A DNA stretch of 64,000 bases from an uncultured Pseudomonadota bacterium (GCA_903835655.1 CAILNT010000112.1:1-64000); one strand, 5' to 3'. Counted from the first letter of the stretch, positions 36,635 to 45,456 are shown. A program made the numbers and translations. Notes: generated by a model from the letters alone, not told the origin.

Positions 36635-37120
36635 TTATTTAAGCGTCGTCAGATAGGCCACCACATCCTCCACTTCCTGGGCGGTCAGGACCGTGCGTCC
36701 CTGGTATTTCTCGACAACTCGATTCAGCTTGTCGGGTTTCATGTAGAAGGGGGGCATCAGGCTGTCGGCCAGGACTTCCTGGATGTTGACGATGCGCATC
36801 CTGAGTTTTCCCTCGTTGTATTTCTTCCCGATTTTTCCCAGGGCCGGCCCCAATTCACCGTGAAATTCCTCTTCCTGGATGGGCATGACGTGGCAGGCCA
36901 GGCAATTGCCCTTGCTGCGGTCTATGGCGATCTTGCGGCCATTGGCCGCGTTCCCCTTGAGCCCGCCCAGCGGCTCCTGAATGGCATAAGCCACTGCCTT
37001 CCAGGGTTGGTAGGCCTCGGGTTGGTCCACCTTGGGTGCGGGCGTTCCCGGGATCGAATCTGCCGCCGCGGCGAATAGGGGCAGGCAGGCGCACATGACG
37101 CCCAATAAAACCTTGCTCAT
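36635..37120 (-). CDS. soxX: SoxX, monohaem cytochrome c subunit
   Basis: The protein is 161 residues from the ATG at 37120, with AGGAG before it. A signal peptide (LLGVMCACLPLFAAAADS) is followed by a haem site NCLACHVMPI and a distal Met in LMPPFYMK; the C-terminus GRTVLTAQEVEDVVAYL is typical of class I cytochromes. It is the small subunit of SoxXA and accepts electrons from thiosulfate coupling. It is the first gene of the minus-strand soxXA pair, divergent from soxB. Confidence 0.95.
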   Translation of the reverse strand: MSKVLLGVMCACLPLFAAAADSIPGTPAPKVDQPEAYQPWKAVAYAIQEPLGGLKGNAANGRKIAIDRSKGNCLACHVMPIQEEEFHGELGPALGKIGKKYNEGKLRMRIVNIQEVLADSLMPPFYMKPDKLNRVVEKYQGRTVLTAQEVEDVVAYLTTLK

Positions 37121-37203
37121 CGTCTTCTCCTGTTCAGTTTGAATGAATCGACCCTGGCTGGAATCGGTCGGTTTCATCCGGCAAGTGTGTCGCGCTGCCT
37201 CCC

Positions 37204-37245
37204 GGTTTGACCATGGTTAATCAGTACTGTAGGTACAGTCAAACC
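37204..37245. promoter_or_regulatory. Nested inverted repeats between soxX and soxB
   Basis: An outer perfect 8-bp repeat (GGTTTGAC at 37204-37211 and GTCAAACC at 37238-37245) encloses an inner perfect palindrome ACTGTA-GG-TACAGT at 37226-37239. The cluster lies 84 bp upstream of soxX and 142 bp upstream of soxB, in the divergent spacer, and is a candidate operator for a sulfur-responsive regulator. Confidence 0.6.
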
Positions 37246-37386
37246 AGACATGGTGGGGCTGGCGGGTGTTTTTCGGGGGCGAGGTTGGCGATTACCACAT
37301 TGCGGACTAACCCATTTCTACCATTTACCCGCGGCGCTGTCGCCGCAAGAATCCGCCACCTCCCTCCCTCCCAGGAACCCCCTGCC

Positions 37387-39108
37387 ATGTCCATGAATCG
37401 CCGCGAATTTCTGCAAATTCTTGCCGCTGCCGCCGCAGCCGGCTTTGCTCTGGATAGCCGATCGGTCCTGGCCGGCAATGCGCCGGCGCATTATTACGAT
37501 CTGCCGACCTTCGGCAATGTGTCGTTGATGCACATGACCGACTGCCACGCGCAGTTGCAACCGATCTATTTCCGCGAGCCCAACGTGAACCTGGGCGTCG
37601 GCGCTTCGGTGGGCCGCGTGCCGCACCTGGTGGGCGAGCATCTGTTGAAGGCCTACAACATCAAGGCTGGCAGCATCGACGCACACGCTTTCAGCTATCT
37701 CGATTTCACCGCCGCCGCCCGCACTTACGGCAAGGTGGGCGGCTTCGCGCACCTGAAGACCCTGGTCGACCAGGTGCGCGCTTCGCGCCCGGGCTCCCTG
37801 CTGCTCGATGGCGGCGACACCTGGCAAGGCTCCGCCACGGCCTTGTGGACCAATGCCCAGGACATGGTCGATGCGTGTATCGCGCTGGGCGTGAACGTCA
37901 TGACACCGCACTGGGAGATGACCTACGGCGCCGCGCGCGTCCAGGAAATCGTCAACGGCGACTTCAAGAAAGCGGGCATCGACTTCGTCGCCCAGAACGT
38001 GGTCACCAACGACTTCGGCGACCAGGTGTTCAAGCCCTACGTCATCCGCGAGATCAACGGTGTCCAGGTGGCCATCATCGGCCAGGCCTTCCCCTATACG
38101 CCGATCGCCAACCCGCGCTGGATGATGCCGGACTGGTCCTTCGGCATACGCGACGATTCCATGCAGAAATTCGTCGACGAAGCCCGCGGTCGCGGCGCCC
38201 AGGTAGTCGTGGTGCTGTCGCACAATGGCATGGACGTGGACCTGAAGCTGGCCAGCCGCGTCACCGGCATCGACGCCATCTTCGGCGGCCACACCCACGA
38301 TGGCGTGCCGCAGCCGATCCAGGTGAAGAACGCCGGCGGCATGACCCTGGTGACCAACGCCGGCTCCAACGGAAAATTTTTGGGCGTCATGGACTTCGAG
38401 GTCAAGGGGGGGCGGGTGGCTGGCTGGAAGTACCGCTTGGTGCCGGTGTTCTCCAACATGCTCAGTCCCGACCCGAAGATGGAGGCGCTGATTACCCGGA
38501 TACGCGCGCCCTTCGAGCACAAACTGAACGAAAAGCTGGCGGTGACCGAAGACCTGCTCTACCGCCGCGGTAATTTCAACGGGACCTATGACCAGCTGAT
38601 CTGCGACGCCCTGATGCATGTGAAGGGAGCGGAAGCGGCCTTCTCGCCGGGCTTCCGCTGGGGGACGAGTCTGCTGCCGGGCGATGTCATCACCATGGAG
38701 AAGTTGATGGACCAGGTCGCCATCACCTACCCCGCGACCACGCTCAACACCCTGACCGGAGCCGGCATCAAGACCATCATGGAAGATGTCTGCGACAACC
38801 TGTTCAACGCCGATCCTTACTACCAGCAAGGCGGCGACATGGTACGGGTGGGTGGGGTGCGCTACAGCGTCACCCCCAATGCGGGCATCGGTCACCGCAT
38901 CAACGACATGACGCTCAATGGCCAGGCGATCGACCCCAACAAGAAGTACAAGGTCGCCGGCTGGGCGCCGGTGGGGGAAGGCGTGAAAGGCGCGCCCATT
39001 TGGGACGTGGTCGCCGAGTACCTGCGCGAGGTGAAAGTCATCAAACAGGTCAAACTCAACCAGCCCAAGGTCATCGGCATGGGCAACAACCCCGGCATGG
39101 TGCTGTAA
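37387..39108 (+). CDS. soxB: SoxB, thiosulfohydrolase
   Basis: The protein is 573 residues from the ATG at 37387, chosen because MSMNRREFLQILAAAAAAG is a Tat signal. The metallophosphatase fold supplies the dimanganese ligands: LMHMTDCHAQLQP, LLLDGGDTWQGSA, VVVLSHNGMDVD and IFGGHTHDGVP. The C-terminal 5'-nucleotidase-like domain has NFNGTYDQLICDAL and FRWGTSLLPGDVI. It removes sulfate from SoxY-bound thiosulfate. soxYZ and soxCD are not in the window, so the rest of the pathway lies elsewhere. Confidence 0.97.
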   Translation: MSMNRREFLQILAAAAAAGFALDSRSVLAGNAPAHYYDLPTFGNVSLMHMTDCHAQLQPIYFREPNVNLGVGASVGRVPHLVGEHLLKAYNIKAGSIDAHAFSYLDFTAAARTYGKVGGFAHLKTLVDQVRASRPGSLLLDGGDTWQGSATALWTNAQDMVDACIALGVNVMTPHWEMTYGAARVQEIVNGDFKKAGIDFVAQNVVTNDFGDQVFKPYVIREINGVQVAIIGQAFPYTPIANPRWMMPDWSFGIRDDSMQKFVDEARGRGAQVVVVLSHNGMDVDLKLASRVTGIDAIFGGHTHDGVPQPIQVKNAGGMTLVTNAGSNGKFLGVMDFEVKGGRVAGWKYRLVPVFSNMLSPDPKMEALITRIRAPFEHKLNEKLAVTEDLLYRRGNFNGTYDQLICDALMHVKGAEAAFSPGFRWGTSLLPGDVITMEKLMDQVAITYPATTLNTLTGAGIKTIMEDVCDNLFNADPYYQQGGDMVRVGGVRYSVTPNAGIGHRINDMTLNGQAIDPNKKYKVAGWAPVGEGVKGAPIWDVVAEYLREVKVIKQVKLNQPKVIGMGNNPGMVL

Positions 39109-39164
39109 AGCCGGGGAGTGCAGAAGCCTCAGGCGCGGGCGCGACCTTCCCCCCGCGCCGGGGT

Positions 39165-39338
39165 CTACGCGCCCACCATCACCAGACCGATGGCCAGCAG
39201 GCCCATGGCCGCGAAGCTCCTGGCCAGGCTGGACAGTACGGTGGTCGCGCCAAAGTCGCCAAAGATCATCCCTCCCAAGGCTGTGGACAGAATGACCCAG
39301 CCGGCAACTTTGCGCACGTTCATGGGCCGGTCAGACAT
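39165..39338 (-). CDS. Small membrane protein (57 aa)
   Basis: The protein is 57 residues from the ATG at 39338, overlapping the stop of the dihydroorotate-dehydrogenase-like gene by 8 nt. It has two hydrophobic segments (VAGWVILSTALGGMIFGDFG and FAAMGLLAIGLVMVG) joined by a short Ser/Arg stretch. Its position at the end of the nifJ-DHOD-like group suggests a small membrane protein expressed with them, but no family was recognised. Confidence 0.5.
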   Translation of the reverse strand: MSDRPMNVRKVAGWVILSTALGGMIFGDFGATTVLSSLARSFAAMGLLAIGLVMVGA

Positions 39339-40341
39339 CGCCCGGCGTCGGCGTATACCCGCCCAATACACGTAAATAGCTGGCGCGCTCGACACTGCTG
39401 GGGTCGGGCAGGTTTTTCTGGCTCATGCTGCCTTTCAGCTGCGAAACCGAGTCATATTCGCGCTCGTTCATCCAGTTATTCATGTCGGCCAGGATCTGCG
39501 AGAGCCTCTCCGGCCCGTAGCGCAGCAGGACAGACGCCAGGTGCACCACGTCGGCGCCCGCCAGGAGTAGTTTCATCGCTTCCTCGAAGCCGTGCACGCC
39601 ACCGCTGGCGGCCAGGCTGAGGTGAGTGCGGCCGTGCAGGATGGCGATCCAGCGTATCCGCAACAGAGCCTCCTCCGGTGTGGATAGATGCAGGCTATCC
39701 ACCATCTTCAGGGTCTCCAGGTCGATGTCCGGCTGGTAGAAGCGGTTGAACAGCGACACGCCGCGCGCGCCGGCCTTTTCCAGTTGTTTGACGAGGTGCG
39801 GCAACGAGGAGAAGAAGGGCGACAGCTTCATGGTGATGGGCAACTTCACCGCGTCATGCAACCCGCTCAGCAGGCTGACATAGCGCGCTTCCACCGCTTC
39901 GCCGGAATAGTGGGTGTCGGCGGCCACATGGTAGACGTTGAGTTCCAGTGCGTCCGCTCCAGCACGCTGGATTTCCCGGCCGAGTTCCACCCAGCCGGAT
40001 AGCGATACCCCGTTGAGGCTGGCGATGACCGGGATGGAGAGGCGCGATTTGAGTTTCTCGAGGTGTTCCAGATAGCGGTCCAGCTGGCTTCGATACTCGT
40101 CGTGGTCCGGCAGGAAACCATCGGCCTCGCCGTGTCCCAGTCCGGCGTTGAGCAGGAAGCGGTCGGCCATACGCGCTTCCAGGTTCAGTTCCTCCTCGAA
40201 CAGCGAGTGCATCACCAGGGCCCCCGCCCCCGCGTCTTCCAGCTTCAGCGCGGAATCGAGGTGTTTGGACAGGGGGGAGGAAGACGGTACCAGCGGATTC
40301 TTCAGCCTCAGACCCAGATAGGTGGTGGAGAGGTCGGTCAT
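39331..40341 (-). CDS. Dihydroorotate dehydrogenase-like flavoprotein
   Basis: The protein is 336 residues of the FMN barrel type: TTYLGLRLKNPLVPSSSPLS at the start, VIASLNGVSLSGW, DALELNVYHVAADTHYSGE, LPITMKLSPFFSSLPHLV and SLAASGGVHGFEEAMKLLL with a closing GADVVHLASVLLRYG. It is a member of the branch found beside pyruvate:ferredoxin oxidoreductase genes rather than the pyrimidine enzyme PyrD; its substrate is unknown. It follows nifJ on the minus strand, with a repeat element in the 78-nt spacer. Confidence 0.85.
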   Translation of the reverse strand: MTDLSTTYLGLRLKNPLVPSSSPLSKHLDSALKLEDAGAGALVMHSLFEEELNLEARMADRFLLNAGLGHGEADGFLPDHDEYRSQLDRYLEHLEKLKSRLSIPVIASLNGVSLSGWVELGREIQRAGADALELNVYHVAADTHYSGEAVEARYVSLLSGLHDAVKLPITMKLSPFFSSLPHLVKQLEKAGARGVSLFNRFYQPDIDLETLKMVDSLHLSTPEEALLRIRWIAILHGRTHLSLAASGGVHGFEEAMKLLLAGADVVHLASVLLRYGPERLSQILADMNNWMNEREYDSVSQLKGSMSQKNLPDPSSVERASYLRVLGGYTPTPGDV

Positions 40342-40348
40342 GTCAGTT

Positions 40349-40419
40349 CCGCACGGCCGTTCTGAAGGCCTTCCCCTCGTGGGGGAAACGAGCGTAGCGA
40401 GTGAGGGGATAGTTTCATT
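40349..40419. repeat. REP-like element between nifJ and the DHOD-like gene
   Basis: The spacer reads CCCCTCGTGGGGGAAACG, then a GCGTAGCGAGTGAGGGG arm, so CCCCTC/GAGGGG and CGTTTC-type arms can pair; it also includes GGCCGTTCTGAAGGCC. Similar sequences are dispersed in proteobacterial genomes. It does not resemble a terminator because it lacks a T-tract. Confidence 0.45.
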
Positions 40420-43400
40420 TCAGTCTCCTGCCTTGGGTTCGCCGGGTTTGGCCGTGCCTGCCTGAGCGAGCGCCAGATAGCTTTGATAGCGGCGGTCGGC
40501 CTCTTTTTGCGCCTGGGCCTGGAAGCGTTCGGCGGCTTCCGGGTGGCTGCGGCCCAGCATGGCGAAGCGGGTCTCGCTTTCCATGAATTCGCGTATCGGG
40601 CGGCTAGGGGCCGCGGAATCGAGCTTGAAGGGATTGCCGCCGGCATCGAACACGCGCGGGTCGAAGCGGAACAGCGGCCAGTGCCCGCTCTTCACCGCCG
40701 CGTCCTGCTGGCGCAGGTTGTGGAGTAGATCCACGCCATGGGCGATGCAGGGGCTGTAGGCGACCATCAGTGCCGGACCGTCGAAACTTTCCGCTTCGTG
40801 GAATACACGCAGGGTCTGGGTATCCTTGGCGCCATAGGCCAGGGTGGCGACGTAGACATGGCCATAATCCGAGGCGAGCTTCGCCAGGTCCTTCTTGCCC
40901 GTGGCCTTGCCGCCGGCGGAGAACTTGGCGACCGCGCCTATGGGAGTGGACTTGGAGGTCTGGCCGCCGGTGTTGGAATAGACCTCGGTGTCCAGCACCA
41001 GGATGTTGACGTCGTAGGGCAGGGCGAGGACATGGTCGAGACCGCCGTAGCCGATGTCATAGGCCCAGCCATCGCCGCCGATGATCCATACCGAGCGGCG
41101 GATCAGCCATTCGGCCAGCGTCGCCAGTTCGCGCACACGGGCCTGTTGCGGCGTGTGGCTCAGCTGCTCCAGGAGTGCGCCCACCCGAGCCCGCTGCGCG
41201 CGGATGCCAGCTTCCGTGCGCTGTTCCGCGGCCACCAGCGCGGCCGCCAGATCGCCACCGATGTCGCCGGCCAGCTCTCGCACCAGGGTCTGGGCGTGGG
41301 CCATTAGCCGGTCGGACGCCAGGCGCATCCCTAGGCCGAATTCGGCGTTGTCCTCGAACAGTGAGTTGGACCAGGCCGGTCCTCGGCCTTCCGAGTTGGT
41401 GGTGTACGGGGTGGTGGGCAGGTTGCCGCCGTAGATCGAGGAGCAGCCGGTGGCGTTGGCGATCAGCATGCGGTCGCCGAACAGTTGCGTGGCCAGGCGG
41501 ATGTAGGGCGTCTCGCCGCATCCGGAACAGGCGCCGGAGAATTCGAACAGCGGGTCGAGCAGCATGGCGCCGGGAATGGTGGTGTGCTTGACGGCGTCGC
41601 GGTCGAACTCTGGCAGGGCCAGAAAGAAGTCCAGGTTGTCGCGTTCGGGCGCGCGCAGCGGCGCGATCCCGGCCATGTTCAGGGCCTTGTGCGAGACGTT
41701 GGACTTGTCGCGGATGGGGCAGGCTTCGACGCAATCGCCGCAGCCGGTACAGTCTTCGGGCGCCACCTGATAGCTCATGCGCGTGCCGGCGGGGTAATCC
41801 TTGCTCTTGGCGGGCACGTGCTTGAAGGTCGCAGGCGCCCCCACCGCGTGCTCGATAGGGAAGAGCCGGGCGCGGATGGCAGAATGCGGGCAGACGAAGA
41901 CGCACTTGCCGCATTGGGTGCAGAGCGCTTCGTCCCAGACCGGGATTTCCAGGGCGATGTTGCGCTTCTCGAACTTCGCCGTGCCCACCGGCCAGGTGCC
42001 ATCGGCCGGCATTGCCGACACAGGAAGGCGGTCGCCCAGGCCGGCGTATATCGGCAAGGTGACGTCGCGGACGAAGGCGGGCAACCGTAGCGCAGGCATC
42101 CCTGCCTGCTTCACCGTGCTGCTTTCAAGGCCCAGGCTGGCCCTGGAGGCTACCGTCCCCGCGGGCGATAAAGTCCGCGCTACATCCACCTGGTGCAGAT
42201 GCGCCAGCGTCATGTCGATCGCCCGGTGGTTCAGTTCGACCAAGCGACGGCTCTTCCTGCCGTAGGTTTTTTCCACCGCCTTCTTGATCGCGGCGATGGC
42301 CTGGTCGTGCGGCAGGATGCCGGAGATGGCGAAGAAGCAGGTCTGCATGATGGTGTTGATGCGCCGCCCCATTTCCGCGGCGGCGGCCACCTTGTAGGCA
42401 TCGATCACCCAGAAGGAAAGCTTCTTCTCGACGATCTGGCGGCTCAGGTTTTCCGGCAGCTGATCCAGGGCGGCTTCCGCGGCCACGGCGGTGTTGAGCA
42501 GGAACACGCCCCCGGGTTTCGCCTGCTTCAGGACGTCGTAGCGTTCGGTGAATATGGTCTGGTGGCAGGCGACGAAGCCGGCGTCGTTCTCGTCCACGAG
42601 ATAGGCGGAACGGATGGGCGAGTCGCCGAAGCGCAGGTGCGAGACGGTGACCGCACCGGACTTCTTCGAGTCGTAGACGAAATAGCCCTGGGCGAAGAGC
42701 GAGGTGTCCTCGCCGATGATCTTGATCGAATTCTTGTTGGCCGATACCGTGCCGTCGGCGCCCAGCCCCCAGAACACGGCGTGTTGCAGGGCGAGGCAGG
42801 CGTCGGAGCGGAAGTCCGCGTCCCAGGGGAGAGACAGGTGGGTGAGGTCGTCGTGGATGCCCAAAGTGAACTGACGGCCGAGTTCTTCTCCACGGCCCTC
42901 TCCCGCCCGCGGGCGTGGGAGCAGGGCGTCGAACACCGCTTTCACCATGCCCGGAGTGAATTCTTTGGAACCCAGGCCATAGCGTCCGCCCTTGATGCGC
43001 GGCATTGCCCGCCCGGCATCGGCAGCGGCGGTTGCGAAGGCGACCAGCACGTCCTTGTAGAGCGGTTCACCGTCGGAACCCGGCTCCTTGCAACGGTCGA
43101 GCACGGCGATTGCGCGTACGCTCTTAGGGATCGCCGCGACGAGTGCCGCGGGGGCGAAGGGGCGATAGAGGCGCACCTTGAGCATGCCGACTTTTTCGCC
43201 GTGCGCGCACAGGTGCTCCACGGTTTCGTGCGTGGTTTCCGCGCCCGAGCCCATCACCACGATCACCCGATCGGCGTCTGGATCGCCCACATAATCGAAC
43301 ACCCGGTAGGCGCGTCCGGTGAGGCCGGCGAAACGGTCAAACGCCGCCTGGACGATATCGGGAAAGGCGTCGTAATAGGGATTGGCGCGTTCGCGTGACT

Positions 43401-44082
43401 GGAAGAATACGTCCGGGTTCTGCGACGTGCCACGCAGGACCGGGCGTTCGGGCGAGAGGGCACGGGCGCGGTGCGCGGCGACCTGGCCGTCGTCGATCAT
43501 CGCCCGCAGCGTGTCACGCTCGATTTCGACGATCTTGGCGACCTCGTGCGAAGTGCGAAAACCATCGAAAAAATGCAGCACCGGAATCCGCCCCGAGAGG
43601 CTGGCGGCCTGGGCGATCAGGGCGAAGTCGTGTGCCTCCTGGACGCTGCCGGCGGCGAGCAACGCAAATCCGGTACCCCGGCAGGCCATGACATCGGAGT
43701 GGTCGCCAAAGATCGACAGGGCGTGGGTGGCCAGGGCGCGGGCGGCGACATGCAGCACGAAAGGCGTCAATTCACCCGCGATCTTGTACATGTTGGGGAT
43801 CATCAAGAGCAGGCCCTGGCTGGCGGTGAAACTGGTTGCCAGGGCTCCCGCAGTGAGGGCGCCGTGCAGGGCGCCGGCAGCGCCCCCTTCGGATTGCATC
43901 TCGATGACTTTGGGATGCGCGCCCCAGAGATTGGGGCGCTGCTGCGAAGCCCATTCGTCGGCCCATTCGCCCATATTGGACGAGGGCGTGATGGGATAGA
44001 TGGCGATGACTTCGTTGCACAGATAGGCGATGTGCGCGGCCGCTTCGTTGCCGTCTATCGTCAGGGTGCGGGTTTGGTGCAT
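40420..44082 (-). CDS. nifJ: Pyruvate:ferredoxin (flavodoxin) oxidoreductase, single chain
   Basis: The protein is 1220 residues from the ATG at 44082, which has AAGGAG nine bases before. Domain I has AYLCNEVIAIYPITPSSNMGE. The ferredoxin-like domain has two 4Fe-4S motifs: LCTQCGKCVFVCPH and DCTGCGDCVEACPI. The TPP domain has SGACSGCGETPYIRL and GGDGWAYDIGYGGLDHVL, and the C-terminal region YSNTGGQTSKSTPIGAVAKF is typical. It oxidises pyruvate to acetyl-CoA with low-potential electrons, or runs in reverse for CO2 fixation. Two palindromic repeats are inserted in frame (42087-42183 and 42890-42925). A DHOD-like gene follows. Confidence 0.95.
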   Translation of the reverse strand: MHQTRTLTIDGNEAAAHIAYLCNEVIAIYPITPSSNMGEWADEWASQQRPNLWGAHPKVIEMQSEGGAAGALHGALTAGALATSFTASQGLLLMIPNMYKIAGELTPFVLHVAARALATHALSIFGDHSDVMACRGTGFALLAAGSVQEAHDFALIAQAASLSGRIPVLHFFDGFRTSHEVAKIVEIERDTLRAMIDDGQVAAHRARALSPERPVLRGTSQNPDVFFQSRERANPYYDAFPDIVQAAFDRFAGLTGRAYRVFDYVGDPDADRVIVVMGSGAETTHETVEHLCAHGEKVGMLKVRLYRPFAPAALVAAIPKSVRAIAVLDRCKEPGSDGEPLYKDVLVAFATAAADAGRAMPRIKGGRYGLGSKEFTPGMVKAVFDALLPRPRAGEGRGEELGRQFTLGIHDDLTHLSLPWDADFRSDACLALQHAVFWGLGADGTVSANKNSIKIIGEDTSLFAQGYFVYDSKKSGAVTVSHLRFGDSPIRSAYLVDENDAGFVACHQTIFTERYDVLKQAKPGGVFLLNTAVAAEAALDQLPENLSRQIVEKKLSFWVIDAYKVAAAAEMGRRINTIMQTCFFAISGILPHDQAIAAIKKAVEKTYGRKSRRLVELNHRAIDMTLAHLHQVDVARTLSPAGTVASRASLGLESSTVKQAGMPALRLPAFVRDVTLPIYAGLGDRLPVSAMPADGTWPVGTAKFEKRNIALEIPVWDEALCTQCGKCVFVCPHSAIRARLFPIEHAVGAPATFKHVPAKSKDYPAGTRMSYQVAPEDCTGCGDCVEACPIRDKSNVSHKALNMAGIAPLRAPERDNLDFFLALPEFDRDAVKHTTIPGAMLLDPLFEFSGACSGCGETPYIRLATQLFGDRMLIANATGCSSIYGGNLPTTPYTTNSEGRGPAWSNSLFEDNAEFGLGMRLASDRLMAHAQTLVRELAGDIGGDLAAALVAAEQRTEAGIRAQRARVGALLEQLSHTPQQARVRELATLAEWLIRRSVWIIGGDGWAYDIGYGGLDHVLALPYDVNILVLDTEVYSNTGGQTSKSTPIGAVAKFSAGGKATGKKDLAKLASDYGHVYVATLAYGAKDTQTLRVFHEAESFDGPALMVAYSPCIAHGVDLLHNLRQQDAAVKSGHWPLFRFDPRVFDAGGNPFKLDSAAPSRPIREFMESETRFAMLGRSHPEAAERFQAQAQKEADRRYQSYLALAQAGTAKPGEPKAGD
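42087..42183. repeat. GTAGCG-bounded repeat inside nifJ
   Basis: The element starts GTAGCGCAGGCATCCCTGCC and ends GATAAAGTCCGCGCTAC, with inverted GTAGCG ends and internal CAGGC/GCCTG and CGGGC arms. It encodes the extra VDVARTLSPAGTVASRASL segment and onward to ALRLPAF in the linker between the pyruvate-binding and ferredoxin-like domains. It is related to the element between alr and dnaB. Confidence 0.7.
42890..42925. repeat. Short palindromic repeat inside nifJ
   Basis: CTCTCCCGCCCGCGGGCGTGGGAG forms an inverted repeat (CTCCC-type arm with GGGAG) and translates on the minus strand as PRPRAGEGRGE, a peptide often produced by intergenic repeats of this type. It falls between FDALL and the GRQFTLGIHDD strand, where the family is variable. 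Confidence 0.6.
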
Positions 44083-44199
44083 GGGGGGTACTCCTTGGCT
44101 TATCCGTGGCCGGCCTGGCAACCGGACGACTATTGTGGCGCGACCTCCCCGTCGGCTGGAGCCCGTTTTTCTGCCGATCGGAAAAGCCCGGCGCGGCAG

Positions 44200-45456
44200 T
44201 CAGCCGGGAAGCTTGATCTGACCGTCCCTGCTGTATTGGTAGTCGTGGAACACATGTTCGGCGGAGAGCAGGGCATAGTCCCCGTCCGCCTGTCTCACCG
44301 AGGTATCCTTGAGCCGGTAAGTGGTGTGGCCGCAGGTCCACAGGTCGAAGTCGCGCATGTGGGTGCACAAACAGGTCTTGTCGTACACCCTGATCTTCTT
44401 TTCACCCGGATGTGCGGCAACCTCGCGGTTATAGGCGTCGATGTAGGAACAGCGGCCGTTGGCGTCGAGGATGTACCCGAAGGATTCGCAGTTGGGATGG
44501 GTGCCGGCGCCGATGGCCGGGCTGCTCTTGATCATGCGCATCGGGTAGCCGGTAGGCGAGATGCCATTGACCACGATATCGGACTCGGAAGCCTTGTAGT
44601 ACTCCTGCTTGATCGGGTCGGGCAGGCCGCATTCGCGGCTCACGGTGAAACGGGTGGCGACCTGCACGGCAGCCGCGCCCGCCTCCAGGAAGGCGGTGGC
44701 GTCGGAGCCAGTGAAGATGCCCCCGGCCGGGATGAGTGGAATGTCGATCTGCTCGGCGTCGAGCCAGGTCCGGATTTCGGCGACGATGCGGGCCAGGTCG
44801 TATTCCGCCCAGTCCATGCCGAACCCCAGGTGGCCGCCGGCGAGTGGCCCTTCCACCACGACATAGTCGGGCAGGCGCTTGCTGCGGCTGCTCTTGCGCA
44901 GGAACAACTGCAAGGCGCGCAGGGAGGAGACGATGATGCCCAGCCGGGCGTCGCGGAAACGCGGATGCTCCTCGATCATGCCGAAGGAACCCAGGTGCAG
45001 GCCCGCGGCCAGGGTGATGCCGTCGATGCCGGCGTCGAGCGCGGCGGTGAGCCTCACCTTGAGCGTCTCACGGGGCGCGTTCATGGTGAGTTTTTCCATG
45101 CAGTTGATGAACACCAGGCCGTCGCCCTGCTTGGCATCCATCGCCCGGCGCACATGCAGACGGGTGGCTTCCTCGAGTTCGCCCAGATGGAACTTGACCG
45201 TGCTCTTGTCGTCCAGGTTGGTCACGTTGGACTTGTACAGCTTCAACTTGTCCTTGACGTAGCGGGTCTTCAGGTGACGGTCGATGACGGTGGGCACCAT
45301 TGCATCGGAAATGTGGCCGATACCGCCCAGGCGCGCGGCTTCCAGCGCCAGTTCGACTGTGGAGATGTCCACGCCCATGCCGCCGATCATGATCGGCACG
45401 AGTTCCTTGTCGCCGAGGTGGAGGCGGAAATCATCCACGCATTTCAGGGTTGTCAT
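44200..45456 (-). CDS. Nitronate monooxygenase-like flavoprotein with Cys-rich tail
   Basis: The protein is 418 residues from the ATG at 45456. The 2-nitropropane-dioxygenase-like barrel is visible as VPIMIGGMGVDISTVELA, GIGHISDAM, DGITLAAGLHLGSFGM, YVVVEGPLAGGHLGFG and IPLIPAGGIFTGSDATAFL. The last 100 residues hold five Cys in NCES, GRCSYID, KTCLCTH and DLWTCGHTT, which the usual enzymes lack, so a metal or Fe-S role is possible. Family members also include enzymes acting on enoyl-ACP and propionate-3-nitronate. It is on the minus strand, 117 nt upstream of nifJ. Confidence 0.8.
   Translation of the reverse strand: MTTLKCVDDFRLHLGDKELVPIMIGGMGVDISTVELALEAARLGGIGHISDAMVPTVIDRHLKTRYVKDKLKLYKSNVTNLDDKSTVKFHLGELEEATRLHVRRAMDAKQGDGLVFINCMEKLTMNAPRETLKVRLTAALDAGIDGITLAAGLHLGSFGMIEEHPRFRDARLGIIVSSLRALQLFLRKSSRSKRLPDYVVVEGPLAGGHLGFGMDWAEYDLARIVAEIRTWLDAEQIDIPLIPAGGIFTGSDATAFLEAGAAAVQVATRFTVSRECGLPDPIKQEYYKASESDIVVNGISPTGYPMRMIKSSPAIGAGTHPNCESFGYILDANGRCSYIDAYNREVAAHPGEKKIRVYDKTCLCTHMRDFDLWTCGHTTYRLKDTSVRQADGDYALLSAEHVFHDYQYSRDGQIKLPG

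Noticed and set aside
37318-38895. A 525-codon minus-strand open frame opposite soxB
   Set aside because: It is antisense to a full-length SoxB with a Tat signal and metal ligands, and has no recognisable family.
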